NCBI GenBank assembly: GCA_006503475.1 | Contig: RSEH01000068.1 | Span: forward strand, 1-64,000 | DNA from: Stentor roeselii | Taxonomy: Eukaryota > Ciliophora > Heterotrichea > Heterotrichida > Stentoridae | Direction: 5' to 3' | Length of the DNA stretch: 64,000 bases | In this document: positions 1 through 11,763 of the stretch, piece after piece | Numbering within the stretch: position 1 is the first letter of the stretch | Layout of the letters: each line of letters starts with the position of its first letter | The notes under the pieces: model-generated | The model's input: the letters and a program-made list of their open reading frames with translations, nothing else | What the model was told of the DNA's origin: nothing | Databases searched by the model: none | Made by a program: the position numbers and the translations under genes

Positions 1-2777
1 CAGCCTGCAACTAGGAAATTTCCATCATTTGAGTAAGTTAATGAATTGATACTACTATCAACTGTACATAAATTAAAGTCCTCTCTCTGTTCTTTTACAT
101 TCCAAATCTTGATAGAGCCATCATTCGACCCACTAGCTAAAATCTTGCAATCAGGTGAGAAGGTAATTGAGTTAATATAATTAGTATGTCCACTCAAAGT
201 AAAAAGCTCTTCCCTCTTAACAACAGACCAAACCTTTATAGTAAAGTCATAAGACCCACTCGCAAGAACTTTACCTGTAATATCAAAAACGACACAGCTG
301 ACAGTTGCATAATGTCCCATAAAGGTGAACTCTTCTCTCAAAGTCATCCGATTTCTAATATTCCAAAGTTTGACAGTTCGATCTTCACTACCAGTGGCAA
401 TAAGCTCAGAACTGGGAGAAATAGTGACACATCTGACAGCCTCCAAGTGTTCAAATTGTGCAAAAACATTTTTTCCAACATTAACATCCCACAGTCTGAC
501 CCTTCTATCAGAGGAAACAGTGATCAGAAGACTCGAATCCGGGGAAAAACAAAGACTTCTTACTTCTCCTGCATGAGATTTTATCATAAGCTGAAGCTGA
601 TCAGTGACCATATTCCAAATCTGAACAAATCCGTCATTATCTCCCATAGCTAAAAGTTTCCCATTGCTAGAGTACGCTAAGGTCCTGAAAGCTCTGTCTT
701 CACTTCTTCCCAATATCATAATTTCATCTTTATCAGCTTCTGTCTCAAGGATGAGATTAGGACTATTTTTTTCTAACAAGTCAAGAGGATATGTCAGGAC
801 CATTTTTTTAGACTGCTTCTCTTGAATGTTCCAGATTCTAACAGTCTTGTCATTCGAACTGCTTGCCAGACATTTGTCATCAGATGATAAGCTAAGAGAG
901 TTCACAGTACTTGAATGCCCGGTGAGTGAAAACTCTTCACTATAGTCCTTCAAGTTCCAGACTTTTATCGAGGAGTCTTCAGAGGCACTGAATAAATAAT
1001 GGTCATTAGAAGAAATGGCCAATGAAAACACGGCTTGCTTGTGCCCAGTCAAGCATTTTTCTTCCTTGTTTCTGTTTAAATTAAAGACTCGAATTGTTTT
1101 ATCTTGAGAGGCGCTGTAGATGTATTCTCCGCTTTTACTGAAAATTACTGCTCTTATTAAAAGAGTGTGACCTGAGAAAGTGCATCTTATTTCATGATTT
1201 TCTATGTCCCAAACCTTCACAGTTTTATCATAACTCCCACTTGCCACATATCGCGTCTTCGGGCAAAACGAAAGAGAAGTGACTTGATTTTCATGCCCGG
1301 TAAATAAGAAGTTTTTTTGCTCATCATACAAATTGAAGAGTAAAACATCTCTGTCATTCGAACCACTTGCTAAAAAATCTCCATTGATAGAAAAGGAAAA
1401 TGCGGAGACAGCGAGGAGATGCCATCCTATTTCACGAGAATAAAGATCATCTTGGAACTCCCAGAGATAGACTTGGTTTGGGTTCAACTCTATTGCGATG
1501 AATTCCTCGAAAGGTGAGATGGCCAAGCAAGAAGGGTTAGGATTTTCAATGATTTTTTCTCTGAACATTTCATTATTCTTAAGGTCCCAAACGACAATAT
1601 GCCCTTTTTTTTCCCTGTTTGAGTCCTGCTCTACAAATTTCGACGATACTGAAACTAAGAACCGACCCGATGATGAAATACTCACAGCTCGGACGTCTTC
1701 TGAGTGGTAAACAAAGACTTCTCCATCACTTTTTTCTTTCAAGTTAAAAACTCTGATTAGTCTGTCATCAGCCCCAGTAATGAGATGCTCCTTGTCGTTA
1801 GTATAAAGAATGCAATTTACTTTTCCATTGTGATTCGTGATGGATGATTTAAAGGAATAATAAAGCATGTCAAAAGTTTCAATCAAGCCATTCACAAAAC
1901 TACAAGATAAGTTTTTTCCATCCTGTGTTAATGCCAGACTAGTGATTTGACTTGAATGTCGATCAATTATTTTTTTTCTTGTTTCTTTTTTAATATCCCA
2001 AAATTCGATTGCTCCAGATTCACTTCCAGTGATGATAACTTTTGAATCTGTTGTGAAGACCAAGGCAGTTGTTTTGTAGTCTGAAGTGATGGTAAAATTA
2101 GAGCTTTTTTTAAGATTATGTATTAAAACACAATTATTTTCATATGAGATTGCAACGAGCTTACCATTCGGTGAATAAAGGATGCAGATAATTGGAGAGT
2201 CTTCTTGATCAATATCTAATTCCATCATAGTCCTGGAGTAAATATTCCAGCATTTGATATTCTTGTCCTTCGATCCACTGATAAGTTCAGTCCCTTTAGG
2301 AGAAATAGTGATGGAAGTGACTTCATCGATATGAAGTTCAATCGTCCTTTCAATTTGTTTCTTCATTATGTTCCACATTTTAATCATAGAGTCTTCTGAA
2401 CCGGAAAACAAATATTCTCCGTTTGGGGTGTAAGCAAGTGCTCGGACACCCTTATAATGACCGACCAATACAAACTCTTCTCGTATTTCGATTAAGTTCC
2501 AAATCTTCACTGAACCCTCGTTTGAAGAACCGCTGGCTAGAAAAGCGCCGTCTGGCGAAAGAGCGATACAATAAACAGCTTTTCCATGTCGTCCTAAGAT
2601 GTATTTATTGGTGTTTTTGGAAAGCTGTTCTTCAACTGTATGAAGCAGATATTGGTCTATTTTACTCCTCTGCTTCGATTCTTTTGAGAGTTCTGAGGCT
2701 TCTAATGCATCTTGTCTCACAGTTATGGCCCCCGCAAAAGTCTCTTGCCGGAGGAATGGGTCTCTAAGGGAATTCAT
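1..2777 (-). CDS. Giant WD40-repeat protein (3' part outside window)
   Basis: The reverse strand is open without a stop from an ATG at 2775-2777 to the window edge, giving at least 925 codons; the C-terminus is missing. The translation is a run of about 19 WD40 blades, each closing with a W-[DN]-like pair (for example VKIWN, IKCWN, VKVWD, VRLWD, IKIWN) after a GH and an S-G-S/S-x-D turn. That is enough for two to three beta-propellers. Before the first blade is a short charged N-terminus of about 70 residues with no domain I recognise. Such proteins are usually assembly scaffolds; no enzymatic domain is visible in the part present, so the partner and pathway cannot be named. Upstream of the ATG is an AT-rich TTATTAAAT. 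No intron-like stop was met. The WD40 assignment is certain; the role is open. Confidence 0.9.
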   Translation of the reverse strand, partial: MNSLRDPFLRQETFAGAITVRQDALEASELSKESKQRSKIDQYLLHTVEEQLSKNTNKYILGRHGKAVYCIALSPDGAFLASGSSNEGSVKIWNLIEIREEFVLVGHYKGVRALAYTPNGEYLFSGSEDSMIKMWNIMKKQIERTIELHIDEVTSITISPKGTELISGSKDKNIKCWNIYSRTMMELDIDQEDSPIICILYSPNGKLVAISYENNCVLIHNLKKSSNFTITSDYKTTALVFTTDSKVIITGSESGAIEFWDIKKETRKKIIDRHSSQITSLALTQDGKNLSCSFVNGLIETFDMLYYSFKSSITNHNGKVNCILYTNDKEHLITGADDRLIRVFNLKEKSDGEVFVYHSEDVRAVSISSSGRFLVSVSSKFVEQDSNREKKGHIVVWDLKNNEMFREKIIENPNPSCLAISPFEEFIAIELNPNQVYLWEFQDDLYSREIGWHLLAVSAFSFSINGDFLASGSNDRDVLLFNLYDEQKNFLFTGHENQVTSLSFCPKTRYVASGSYDKTVKVWDIENHEIRCTFSGHTLLIRAVIFSKSGEYIYSASQDKTIRVFNLNRNKEEKCLTGHKQAVFSLAISSNDHYLFSASEDSSIKVWNLKDYSEEFSLTGHSSTVNSLSLSSDDKCLASSSNDKTVRIWNIQEKQSKKMVLTYPLDLLEKNSPNLILETEADKDEIMILGRSEDRAFRTLAYSSNGKLLAMGDNDGFVQIWNMVTDQLQLMIKSHAGEVRSLCFSPDSSLLITVSSDRRVRLWDVNVGKNVFAQFEHLEAVRCVTISPSSELIATGSEDRTVKLWNIRNRMTLREEFTFMGHYATVSCVVFDITGKVLASGSYDFTIKVWSVVKREELFTLSGHTNYINSITFSPDCKILASGSNDGSIKIWNVKEQREDFNLCTVDSSINSLTYSNDGNFLVAG

Positions 2778-3701
2778 ATTTAATAAGAGCCATAAATTTA
2801 AGTGGACAAATAATTCAAAAAATTGAAGATGATTCAAGAAAGGAAACTTTCTGAGATTGATGAATGGATTTAGGGGGTTTGATGAGTTTTTAATTGTTTT
2901 GGACTCTTGATAGGAATATTTTTTTTATCGGTATGTATCTATATTTATATCGGATTAAAAATGAAGAAATTTGTATTGAAATTTTTTGTATAAATAATTA
3001 GAGTTTTAAAGGATATTTGGAAAATTTGATATTGTTTATAAAATTTTGAATCATTTGAGTTTGAGTTAGAGTCTAGGATATTATTATTTAGGTTTTGCTA
3101 CTTGCTTCAATTGTAGATCAAGAATTTGTTCAAAAGTGTTTTAGAAAGAGAATGATTACTTTTCTGAGAGTTTAAAAATTTTAGAATTTTTATCTAACTC
3201 TAATAATCATCTTAGATGAGTACCTAAAATATTTCCTATTATATAAAATATTGAAATAATTATGTCTGAGCTCCTTAGAGTTAATTAAGATTGAAATTAA
3301 TCGTTTTTTTTAAGTTTAATTTCAGGGATGATCAGAATGAGTGTTTGATTTTTAAGATTTCTGTAGCGTTTAACATCTTAAAAAAGACTGAGCCAATCTC
3401 ATAATCTGTTGAGTTTATATAATCTATCAGAGATATCAACTTCTAGAATCTGTTCTTAAGTTCCTTCAATAACTTGTTGAAATAGTCTAAACTTAGATTT
3501 TTGATTTATAAATTTTTTACTTTCTTCAACCAATCTGACGATCATCAACATAAAGAGAGACTATCAAACTTAGGCATTTATATTATTCTTAGTCTTAAAC
3601 CAATCAGCCTACCTAAACATGTAGACTAAATGAATCATTACAAGATTCATTCAAGGGGAATAATCAAATCCAAATCAACAAGAATTTAATTCTATATAAA
3701 C
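2778..3701. other. Divergent AT-rich intergenic region
   Basis: This 924-bp spacer lies between the WD40 gene (-) and the cysteine-rich surface gene (+). It is strongly AT-rich, with no open frame of useful length and no tRNA-like or repeat signature that I can see. On the WD40 sense strand a C-run (ACCCCCTAAATCC) lies about 100 bp before its ATG. A TATATAAAC stands directly against the ATG of the right-hand gene. Confidence 0.6.
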
Positions 3702-6700
3702 ATGCTAGCATTGTTGATACTTCTTTTATTTAGAGATGTTGAAGGAAATCTGTATTGTGTGACCACTGCATGCACATCTTGCAATTTTGGGTATAACTAC
3801 AAATCAATTAGCTGTTTAAAATACTGCCCTTCAGGCTTCTTCCTCAACTCTTCATCATGCCTTTATGAATCAAGTCAAGACCTTTTCTTTCTCAGCTTCG
3901 GGTCTGAGTCAAAATTTGATTTGACTTCAATCGGGACTTTCGCCCATCCACAAGGTTACAAGTTCAACAATTTGACTAAAGTAACACCATTTGTGACATT
4001 TGACAGAGGCTTTTACTTTCACTCAAGTTCCATTTTGGTATCAAATTCATCTTGGATTCTAGCACCTGACTTCTGCATTGGGATAACCTTCAAACCGGTT
4101 CTTCCAGGGATCATTTTTCAGGTTTTTTACGGATCTAGGGTTTTTTTTTCAATGAGTTTTAACATCTCCATGCAATTCGAGTTGTTTTTCATGAATGGAT
4201 TGAAAAACTACACTGAAAAATTAGAGGCTTCTACTCTTAATACCTGGAAAATGATTTCATTTAGGGTACTTCAAGATAAAGATTTGCTAAATATCGTTTA
4301 CCCTGGGAGTGTTTCTTACAAAATCACGGGGGAATTTCGCATGGATATTAATAAAGCGACTTTCATGATAGGCTCGGGAAATAATAAGACTTTCGAAGGT
4401 TTCATTCATTACATTTGCATGAAGAACAATAATTTATGCAGAACTAAATATTACCCAATCAATGAATGTCAGATAAATCAATATTATTTGAATGGGCCGT
4501 GTTTTAATTGCTCAGAATCATGCTCATCAAATATCCTCTGCACAAGAGCTTCATGCAATCTATGCTATTCAGAAAACTGCACAAGTTGCAATGGTTATTA
4601 TTACGAGCACTGTGATGAAAGTAGCAGAAATGCTCTTGGGACTTTAAATCTAGGTAAAAATTGCTTAATTGGTGAAGGTTTTCAGTGCTCTGTTTGTTTA
4701 ACTGGCTTTTTATTACAAAATGGTCTTTGTACTTATCAGCCAAGTAACTTCTCTACAATAGTTTTGAAATTTGATTACTTCAGCCAGTTCCAAGGAGGAT
4801 GGTTTCAAAGTGGAAACAACGCATCAACCTACTCTCCATTTAACAACCCAGAACCAGATGACCCTATTGCTATAAACTTCCGAGGACATATGTTTAGTGC
4901 TAATCAGTTCATGCAAGCTACTACCATGACTCTTAACTACTCATTCACTGTCACAGGCTGGGTATATACAAGTGTGCCAAGTCTTATTTATTGTAATAAA
5001 TTGAAATTGAATTACGATGGCTCGATAGTGATTAAATTAGCAAACTCAAATAGTACTTTCGAAATGATCATAAATGCAGAATGTATGTCAAATGGGTGGA
5101 GATTTTTAGGAGTTATAGTTGACTTCTACAACAATGCCACACAAGTTAGTTCAATTTGTGGTAAAAATGTCTCCTTAATCCAGACAGTCTCAGGTTATGC
5201 GTTTTATGATACTCCAGGAATGCTTAAAATAACGACTGGTATGGTCGCTTATACCTACTTTTATAGAATGACTTTTTCTCAATTTGCTTTTTTTGACTTC
5301 TCAGAACATCTTGCAGCCTGCTCGAATTCCGGTGATTGCAGTAATATCTGGAGTTATCTGCAGTATACTAATTTATTTATCGGCAAAACAGTTTATTGTG
5401 ATAATTCTTGCGTTGTAGGGTGTAGGACTTGGGGATCTTGCAACAAGTGTTTAGATATTTTGTGTGATATTTGTGATAATTTTAATTCAACTTGTGTACA
5501 AAACCTTGATTTTAACCCTTGTCTTGCGAATTTTCGCTTGTCTGATGACAAGAAACGATGCTGTCATGAACGATGCACTTCATGCTATGGCCCATTAGCT
5601 TATATGTGTAATAAATGTTCTTCAGGGTACGTTAAAATGGGTTCACTTTGCACTTTTAATTGTCCCTCAAGGTCTGTGTTGAATTTAAACGTCTGCAGTA
5701 CACCATCTGATAAAAGAATTTTAGATATCACCTTTGATAAAATTGTCAACACCTTCAACGACTCATTTCAGAATATTTTTTATGCTGGAGGAAACGATTC
5801 TTTTTATCCGTTTTTAGATGATAATGACCCAATACCTGTGAAATCAAGAGGGTTTTACTTCACAGGGTCGTCGTATTTAAGAACTTCGAGTATTTCAATT
5901 CCAAACAATTATTCAATCATTTTTTGGATCAGGCAGGTGTCGCCTGGAATTCTGATCACAAAAGACCAACTTCAGATCACCTCGAAATATGAGTTCAAGT
6001 ATAAAGATTTTTATTACAATTTTAATAATGATGCGAATGATGTTTGGCTGATGCTAAGACTAAAATTCATTCTTAGTTTGGATATTTATTCGATTTGGTT
6101 CATAGATTCAACAGGAGTTACTGTTTCAAACAAGACAGATCAAATTTTTGATGATGCTTTTTCATCGTTGTTTATAGGATCATCAACTGATGGCTTTGTT
6201 GGGTTCATTTGGAGAATAGTGATAGGTTATAATACTATCACATTTTCCGATCCTATTATTTGCAATCAAAGTATCACTTCAGATTGTCTATGGAACTGCT
6301 CCTTAAATTTCATTTACTCAAACAACTCATGTGAATCTTGTCCAAGCAGTTGTAATAATGGTTGTGTTCGAAATTCTGATTGCAATCTTTGTTCAGATCC
6401 GATTTGTTCTGAATGCGATTCTTTTAATGCGACTTGCAGGACATGCCTTAAAAATTCATCTAAAAACATCTCAACTCTTGCTTGTGGATGTGATTCTGGT
6501 TTTATTTGGAATTTAACGCAATTGAAGTGTTTACCTTGCTCAGAGTTTTGTGAAAAATGCTCTTCTCCTGATGTTTGCATCAAATGTAGGACGAATTTCA
6601 CATTGATTCAAAGTGAATGTCTTTGTCAGGGAAGAAGATTTTTGATTAATGGGACTTGCTTAAGTTGTCATGATAAATGCTTGACTTGTTCGGGTCCTGA

Positions 6701-9700
6701 AGAAAAAGACTGTTCATTGTGTTTAAATGATAAAGTTCTTGTGAATGGATCATGTGTTTGTCCATCTAGGTACTTTCTTAATGATCAATTATGTTTTTCA
6801 TGTAATGCTTTTTGTTTAAATTGTTATAATTCAACAACATGTTATGAATGTGACCAATCATTTGAATTAGTTGATGGAAAATGTAAATGTCCGAGCGATC
6901 ATTATTTAGAAAACAACAAATGCTATAAATGCCATTTATTTTGTATAAATTGTTCTAATTCAACACAGTGTAATGAATGTTATGAATCATTCGAATTGGT
7001 TGATGGAAGCTGTAAATGTCCGAGCGATCATTATTTAGAAAACAGTAAATGTAGTAAATGTCTTTCATTTTGTTTAAAGTGTTCTAATTCAATACAATGT
7101 AATGAATGTTACGAATCATTCGAATTAAATAATGGAAAATGTAAATGTCCGAGCGATCATTATTTAGAAAATAACAAATGTAGTAAATGTCATTCATTTT
7201 GTTTAAATTGTTCTAATTCAACACAGTGTAATGAATGTTACGAATCATTCGAATTAGTTGATGGAAAATGTAAGTGTCCAAGCAATCATTATTTAGAAAA
7301 CAACAAATGTAGTAAATGCCATCCATTATGTCTAACTTGCACAGGTCCTTTAACTACTGACTGCTTGTCATGTCCAGATCTATTTTTATTAACATCATCG
7401 AAATCCTGCATATGCAAGACTTTCTATTACCTAAACAATACTGAATGTCTATACTGCGACCCACTTAAAAACTTAGAAATAGTTAACAACTCCTGTGTAT
7501 GCAAAGAATCATTCTATTTAAATGCTTCAGAATGTATAAAATGTGACAATACATGCCAATCCTGTCTAGGTCTAACAGCAGAGGATTGTTTAGAGTGCAA
7601 AAACGATTTGATTAAAACAAGCGAAAACCTTTGTGTCTGTTCTGGCTCTAAATATTGGACCGGAGCTGAATGTTTCAGCTGCGACATCAACTTACACATG
7701 ATTCCTGATAAAAACAGCTGCAAATGCCAAGAAGGATTCGTGATGGTCAACTCAATATGTCAGCCCTGCCACTTTAAATGCAAAACTTGTTTCGGCCAAT
7801 TAGAAAACGATTGTTTTTCTTGTGATGAGTCTTATTTTCTCTCTGGACAATCATGTATCAGTTGCTTGAATGGATGTAATTTATGTGAAGATGGGAAAAG
7901 CTGCATTGAATGTAAAGATAATAATGCTTTTATAGATCATTCTAAAAGATGTTCTTGTATCAATGGCTTTTTTTTAAATTTTGATGGATTTTGTCAACTT
8001 TGCGATTCGACTTGCAGCACCTGTTCTGGAGCGACAGGCCAGGAGTGTTTAACTTGCTTTGACTGGGGTTATCTAGATCGAGGTCAATGCTTAAAATGTC
8101 TGAGTGAATGTGAAACTTGCAGTGATGCAGAATCTTGCAATGGATGCAAAGATATGAATTCAATACTTGATTATTCTAACAGATGTAAATGCAAAAATAG
8201 TTTTTATTTAGGCCAAGAAGGAGAATGTTATTCTTGTAGTGAGAACTGTGTTGATTGTATCTTAAACCAAACGATTCTCATTTGTTTAAAATGCAGTGAA
8301 GGATATGAAATAACAAGTGGCTCTTGTGAACCTATCTGCAGATCTGATGAAATCTGGAGCTATGGAAAATGCAGATGTCAAAAAGGGTATAAGAAAGAAA
8401 ATGATTCCTGCATAAAACAAATATTTAATTTAAGTGCAACTGTGACAGTAGATAACAGAATTTTCTTAAATTTCTCAGAACCCCTTCAAGAAACTTTTTC
8501 ATCTCAAAACTTTTCAATAGAAACATCTGCAAAACTTTCTTCATCAACAGTTTTTCAAAGATCCTCCAAAATTTTCATAATTTCCTTGAACATACAAGAA
8601 AGTATTTCCAATGAAACAAGAATAGATTTATATTTAAGTCCTTTTATCTACAGCAAAGAAAATTCAACTCTTTCCCAGAATAACTTTTCTTTGTTTTTGT
8701 TTGAATATGAGTTCATGTCTGAAACTTTCAGTCTTATGGTCGAAAATATCGATGCAGCAGGACAAGTTTCAACTTTAATCTCTTTCGGCTTATCAATGTT
8801 CACAAACCCTTCTGCTGGTTGGGTTCTTCAAAATAACATCCAGATGATTGTGTTTTTACCTTTAAGTCGAAATCCTTTGACTCCAACAGTAAATAAGTTT
8901 TGTAGGGCTGTTGGAAAGTTTAGTTCTACTGCTAATGTCCCTCAGAGATATATGAAAAAAAACGCTTCAAGTACTCCTTTCGTGCAGGCAAGAAAGATCG
9001 GAATTGAAACTACTGATGTCTGGATTAATATTGGTTCGAGTGCTACTGTTCTAGGAGGCACTCTTTTGCTCTTTCCATTTGTTTTTTTATTTTCCAGGAT
9101 GAATCTCGGAAAGATCAGCGAAAAATTTAAGGAATTTAAAGAAAAATATAAATTTTCAGTTTTTATCAGGTTTTGGCTTCAAAGCCATCTGATTATAGGA
9201 ATTTTTAGTTTTATCAATTTTGACTCAGTAAATGAAAATTAGGAAGTTGAGGATTATGGCTTTCAATCGATTTTCAGTAGGGTGACATCTATATTTTTTA
9301 TAGTATTTGATATTTAGACTATGTTTCTGGCATCTCCTTTTGTGATCTTACTCAAAATTTGGTTTTTTTCGGAAAAAATATTTTCACAAGATGAAAATTT
9401 TCTAAAAGAATTTGGATCTCTTTTTCAAGAATTAAGAAGAGACCAGAAATTTATGCAACTTCTTCATTATCCAGTTTATGAACTAAGAAGTTCTATTTAT
9501 GCAATCAATCAATTATATCTCAACGACAATGAAAACCTTCAAAGATTGTTAAATCTTGCGGCTTCATTCATGCTATTGATTTATCTTATCGTTTTTAGAC
9601 CTTTTAGTGAAAAATTAATAATGATTACGAATATTATGATTGAATCAATAACAACTTTAGTATTTTTTGTTATTTTCTTGAGAAATTACTTGAATATTTT

Positions 9701-9890
9701 AAGGAAAGATATTATTTTTGATTCTTGTTTTATTGGACTTCTTTTATTGGGACTCAGTTTTCAATATTTAATTTCCTTGCTCTTATTCGCTTCAAAAATA
9801 AAATCTTTAATTGCAGATTATAGAAAAAATAAACTGAAGAAAAAGCAAAGTGAAGTAAAGAAAGATCTAGATATTAGTAATATTAGTTAA
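3702..9890 (+). CDS. Large cysteine-rich surface protein with LamG-like domains and multi-membrane C-terminus
   Basis: Three exons (3702-9227, 9243-9302, 9318-9890) joined across two 15-nt introns encode about 2052 residues. A signal peptide (MLALLILLLF) is followed by three LamG/concanavalin-A-like jelly-roll segments (roughly residues 60-250, 350-570, 670-870), each followed by a short Cys-rich linker. Then comes a long furin-like/EGF-like stretch of CxxC repeats (about 870-1570), including four near-identical 43-residue units. A beta-rich domain and several hydrophobic spans form the last ~400 residues and run through both introns. The architecture resembles the Cys-repeat modular surface proteins of alveolates, which is family inference. 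It is probably a plasma-membrane adhesion or sensing protein; the ligand is unknown. Many NxS/T sites suggest glycosylation. The 9321-9890 frame could be read as a separate gene, but the splice signals and continuing membrane segments argue for one. Confidence 0.85.
6840..7350 (+). repeat. Four near-identical 129-bp tandem units inside the cysteine-rich gene
   Basis: The marker CC[GA]AGC[GA]ATCATTATTTAG recurs at 6891, 7020, 7149 and 7278, exactly 129 bp apart. Each unit encodes one 43-residue Cys-rich module with the core FEL-(V/N)-(D/N)-G-x-C-K-C-P-S. DNA-level identity is far higher than between the other Cys modules of this protein, which indicates recent in-frame duplication or ongoing homogenisation. 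Confidence 0.9.
9228..9242 (+). other. 15-nt intron 1 of the cysteine-rich surface gene
   Basis: GTAAATGAAAATTAG, phase 0; its last codon TAG would otherwise end the frame. Removing it joins FDS to EVEDYGF and keeps the hydrophobic C-terminal region open. Confidence 0.85.
9303..9317 (+). other. 15-nt intron 2 of the cysteine-rich surface gene
   Basis: GTATTTGATATTTAG, phase 0, again with a terminal in-frame TAG. Removing it joins IFFI to TMFLASPF, giving a continuous membrane segment across the junction. Confidence 0.87.
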
Positions 9891-11236
9891 TATATAGCTT
9901 TATCTTTATAATGCTATGGATTTAAGATGAAAATGTTTTAAATGATTTGAAGACTTTCCAAGAGGTCATTGAAATAGTAAATCAGAGTTTTAGTTATATG
10001 AGCTTAAAGTAAGATTAAATAGATGGAAGAAATTTAAAAAAGTTCAAGAAACTCTTTCATACAATAAATATAGGAAATTCAGATACTGATTATTGAGAGA
10101 TTTTCTAGTAGATGTAATACTTATGGCGGATAAAGATTAACTGGGTGTGGCACTGAACAGAATAATTTTTTACATGTGATATTTATGCTGCTATATAAAA
10201 TCATAAAAATTACTTGAATCTCAGCATCAGGAAATTTGAGAGTAGGATAAAAGTCTTGAAATTGTAATTTTATTCAAATCGATTGATGAAAATGATGCAT
10301 CTTGTTGTTTAATTTATAAGTAAATGAACAATACTGAATCTTTAATGAGCCAAAATCAAAGCACCTGCTAGAATTTGCTGTATCAACTGCGTGTCACAAG
10401 AACCCAATTTAAAGACGGTTCCGTCTAGATGTTCAAATACTCAATCTTTTCACTGATCAATAAAAATCAATATTTATTAATCTCTTGCTTGATATTTAAG
10501 ATCTGCTTTAATTAATTCACGATTTTTGAAACCAGATTCAGCAGTTTCTCCATGCTTATCTAAATTATCCTCAAGTAGTTCAATTTGAAAACTTGGCTGT
10601 TTTTACTCTTCACTCTTACATCAAATAGTATTTCAACGAAAATACTATATTGGATTTAAAACTATGATCCGCATTTTTAAAAAAATTTCAAAATACCTTA
10701 TCTCAGAAATAACCTCGAAACCAATTAATTATTATCAATACTACCACCCTTTAACATGCATCGTCAAATAACTCCTCTAGCCTCCATCTGACTAATTAAA
10801 ACCAACTATTGAGCGAAACTTTCTAAAAATCATGAAATTAAACAAACTTGAAGAATATTCCCGTGAACTTTAATCATTTTTTTCAAACCATGATGAAGGA
10901 CTATAATAGATAAATTGTGTCTCAAATTTAAATCATCTAGAAATTCAATAATTTTTTATCAAATTATTTATGAAAAGAACTTCATAGGCTTTTATCTGTC
11001 CCTGTAGTTAATTTTTTAAATTAACGTCAATCAAATAAACGTATTTATAATTACATGAGTGCAAGATCCCGATAATGTTTATAATTTAAATCAAGATCCA
11101 GCAATTTCTTTTATGTTATATCTGAAATATTAATTAGAAATAATTGAATCGTTTTGAGTAAATTTTAAAGAAAGAGTTAAATCTACCTAGATACCTCAAT
11201 CATAAAAATTATTCGAGCTTATAATCTAAAATCAAA
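9891..11236. other. Longest non-coding gap, tail-to-tail
   Basis: These 1346 bp between two convergent genes hold no open frame with coding character. The sequence is AT-rich except for two more GC-balanced patches, about 10120-10165 and 10345-10430. The second contains a small perfect stem (AGACG-GTTC-CGTCT). The patches could belong to an unrecognised non-coding RNA, but I could not match either to tRNA, 5S, spliceosomal, SRP or RNase P hallmarks. Confidence 0.4.
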
Positions 11237-11680
11237 CTATTTCTTATTAAAACCTTTTCTAGGAATTGTGATCGAACTCTCATGCATCGTCTCAGAGTTC
11301 CTAGATTCACCCTCATGAATAAAACTACAACTTTTCCCATACTTGCAATTCGGATAAAAAGTGCACTAAATTTAAAGTACCTTCTGAGTTGGATGAAAGT
11401 AAAGACAGTTAGAATTAGTGCAGTCAGGGAAAAACCTGCATTTGACAGGTTTATCATGATGAAACCTCAGGTTGAATGACCAGTTAACAAAATCCAAAGT
11501 GCTTTCTTCAAAGAACGGCTGAAGGTCAACCTGCAAGTCTTCCTTGCTTTTTTTGCGTTGGTAGACTATGAAGAAAATGTAATTAAAGACATCCTCATTG
11601 TTGATCTCTTCGCTGTACTCTCCAAGTTTTTCATTCAGCTTTTGTTTGATTTCAGAGAAATTTACTTTATGCTTAGTCAT
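11237..11680 (-). CDS. ZC3H14: Miniature Nab2/ZC3H14-type poly(A)-RNA-binding protein
   Basis: Two exons (11381-11680 and 11237-11365) around a 15-nt intron encode 142 residues. Residues about 5-70 match the N-terminal PWI-like helical fold of Nab2/ZC3H14 (KLNEKLGEY, then YIFFIVYQRKKSKEDLQVDL and a DFVNW end). They are followed by two CCCH fingers of the Nab2 spacing: C-x5-C-x4-C-x3-H (CRFFPDC..) and, after the intron, C-x5-C-x5-C-x3-H (CTFYPNC..). Family members bind poly(A) in nuclear RNA-binding proteins, limit tail length and assist export and quality control. Human ZC3H14 has five fingers and over 700 residues, so this is a stripped-down form that keeps only the two ends of the architecture. 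The ATG at 11678-11680 is preceded by ATTATAAAT. A GTG 12 nt further up is in frame but is not a normal start. Confidence 0.82.
11366..11380 (-). other. 15-nt intron of the ZC3H14-like gene
   Basis: On the sense strand GTACTTTAAATTTAG, phase 0, containing an in-frame TAA and a terminal TAG in another register. It separates the two CCCH fingers; without splicing the protein stops after the first finger. Confidence 0.9.
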
Positions 11681-11763
11681 ATTTATAATCACAGAAGAAT
11701 TTCATGATGCTTTTGATCATCATCTTATCTTTACTACTAAATAATTTATCTTAAAAACTAACT

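Noticed and set aside
9321-9890. Separate 189-aa membrane protein gene
   Set aside because: It starts in the middle of a membrane region and joins the upstream frame cleanly through two 15-nt introns.
10385-10445. tRNA-like segment (GTTCAAATAC with nearby stem)
   Set aside because: No acceptor, D or anticodon arm can be paired around it on either strand.
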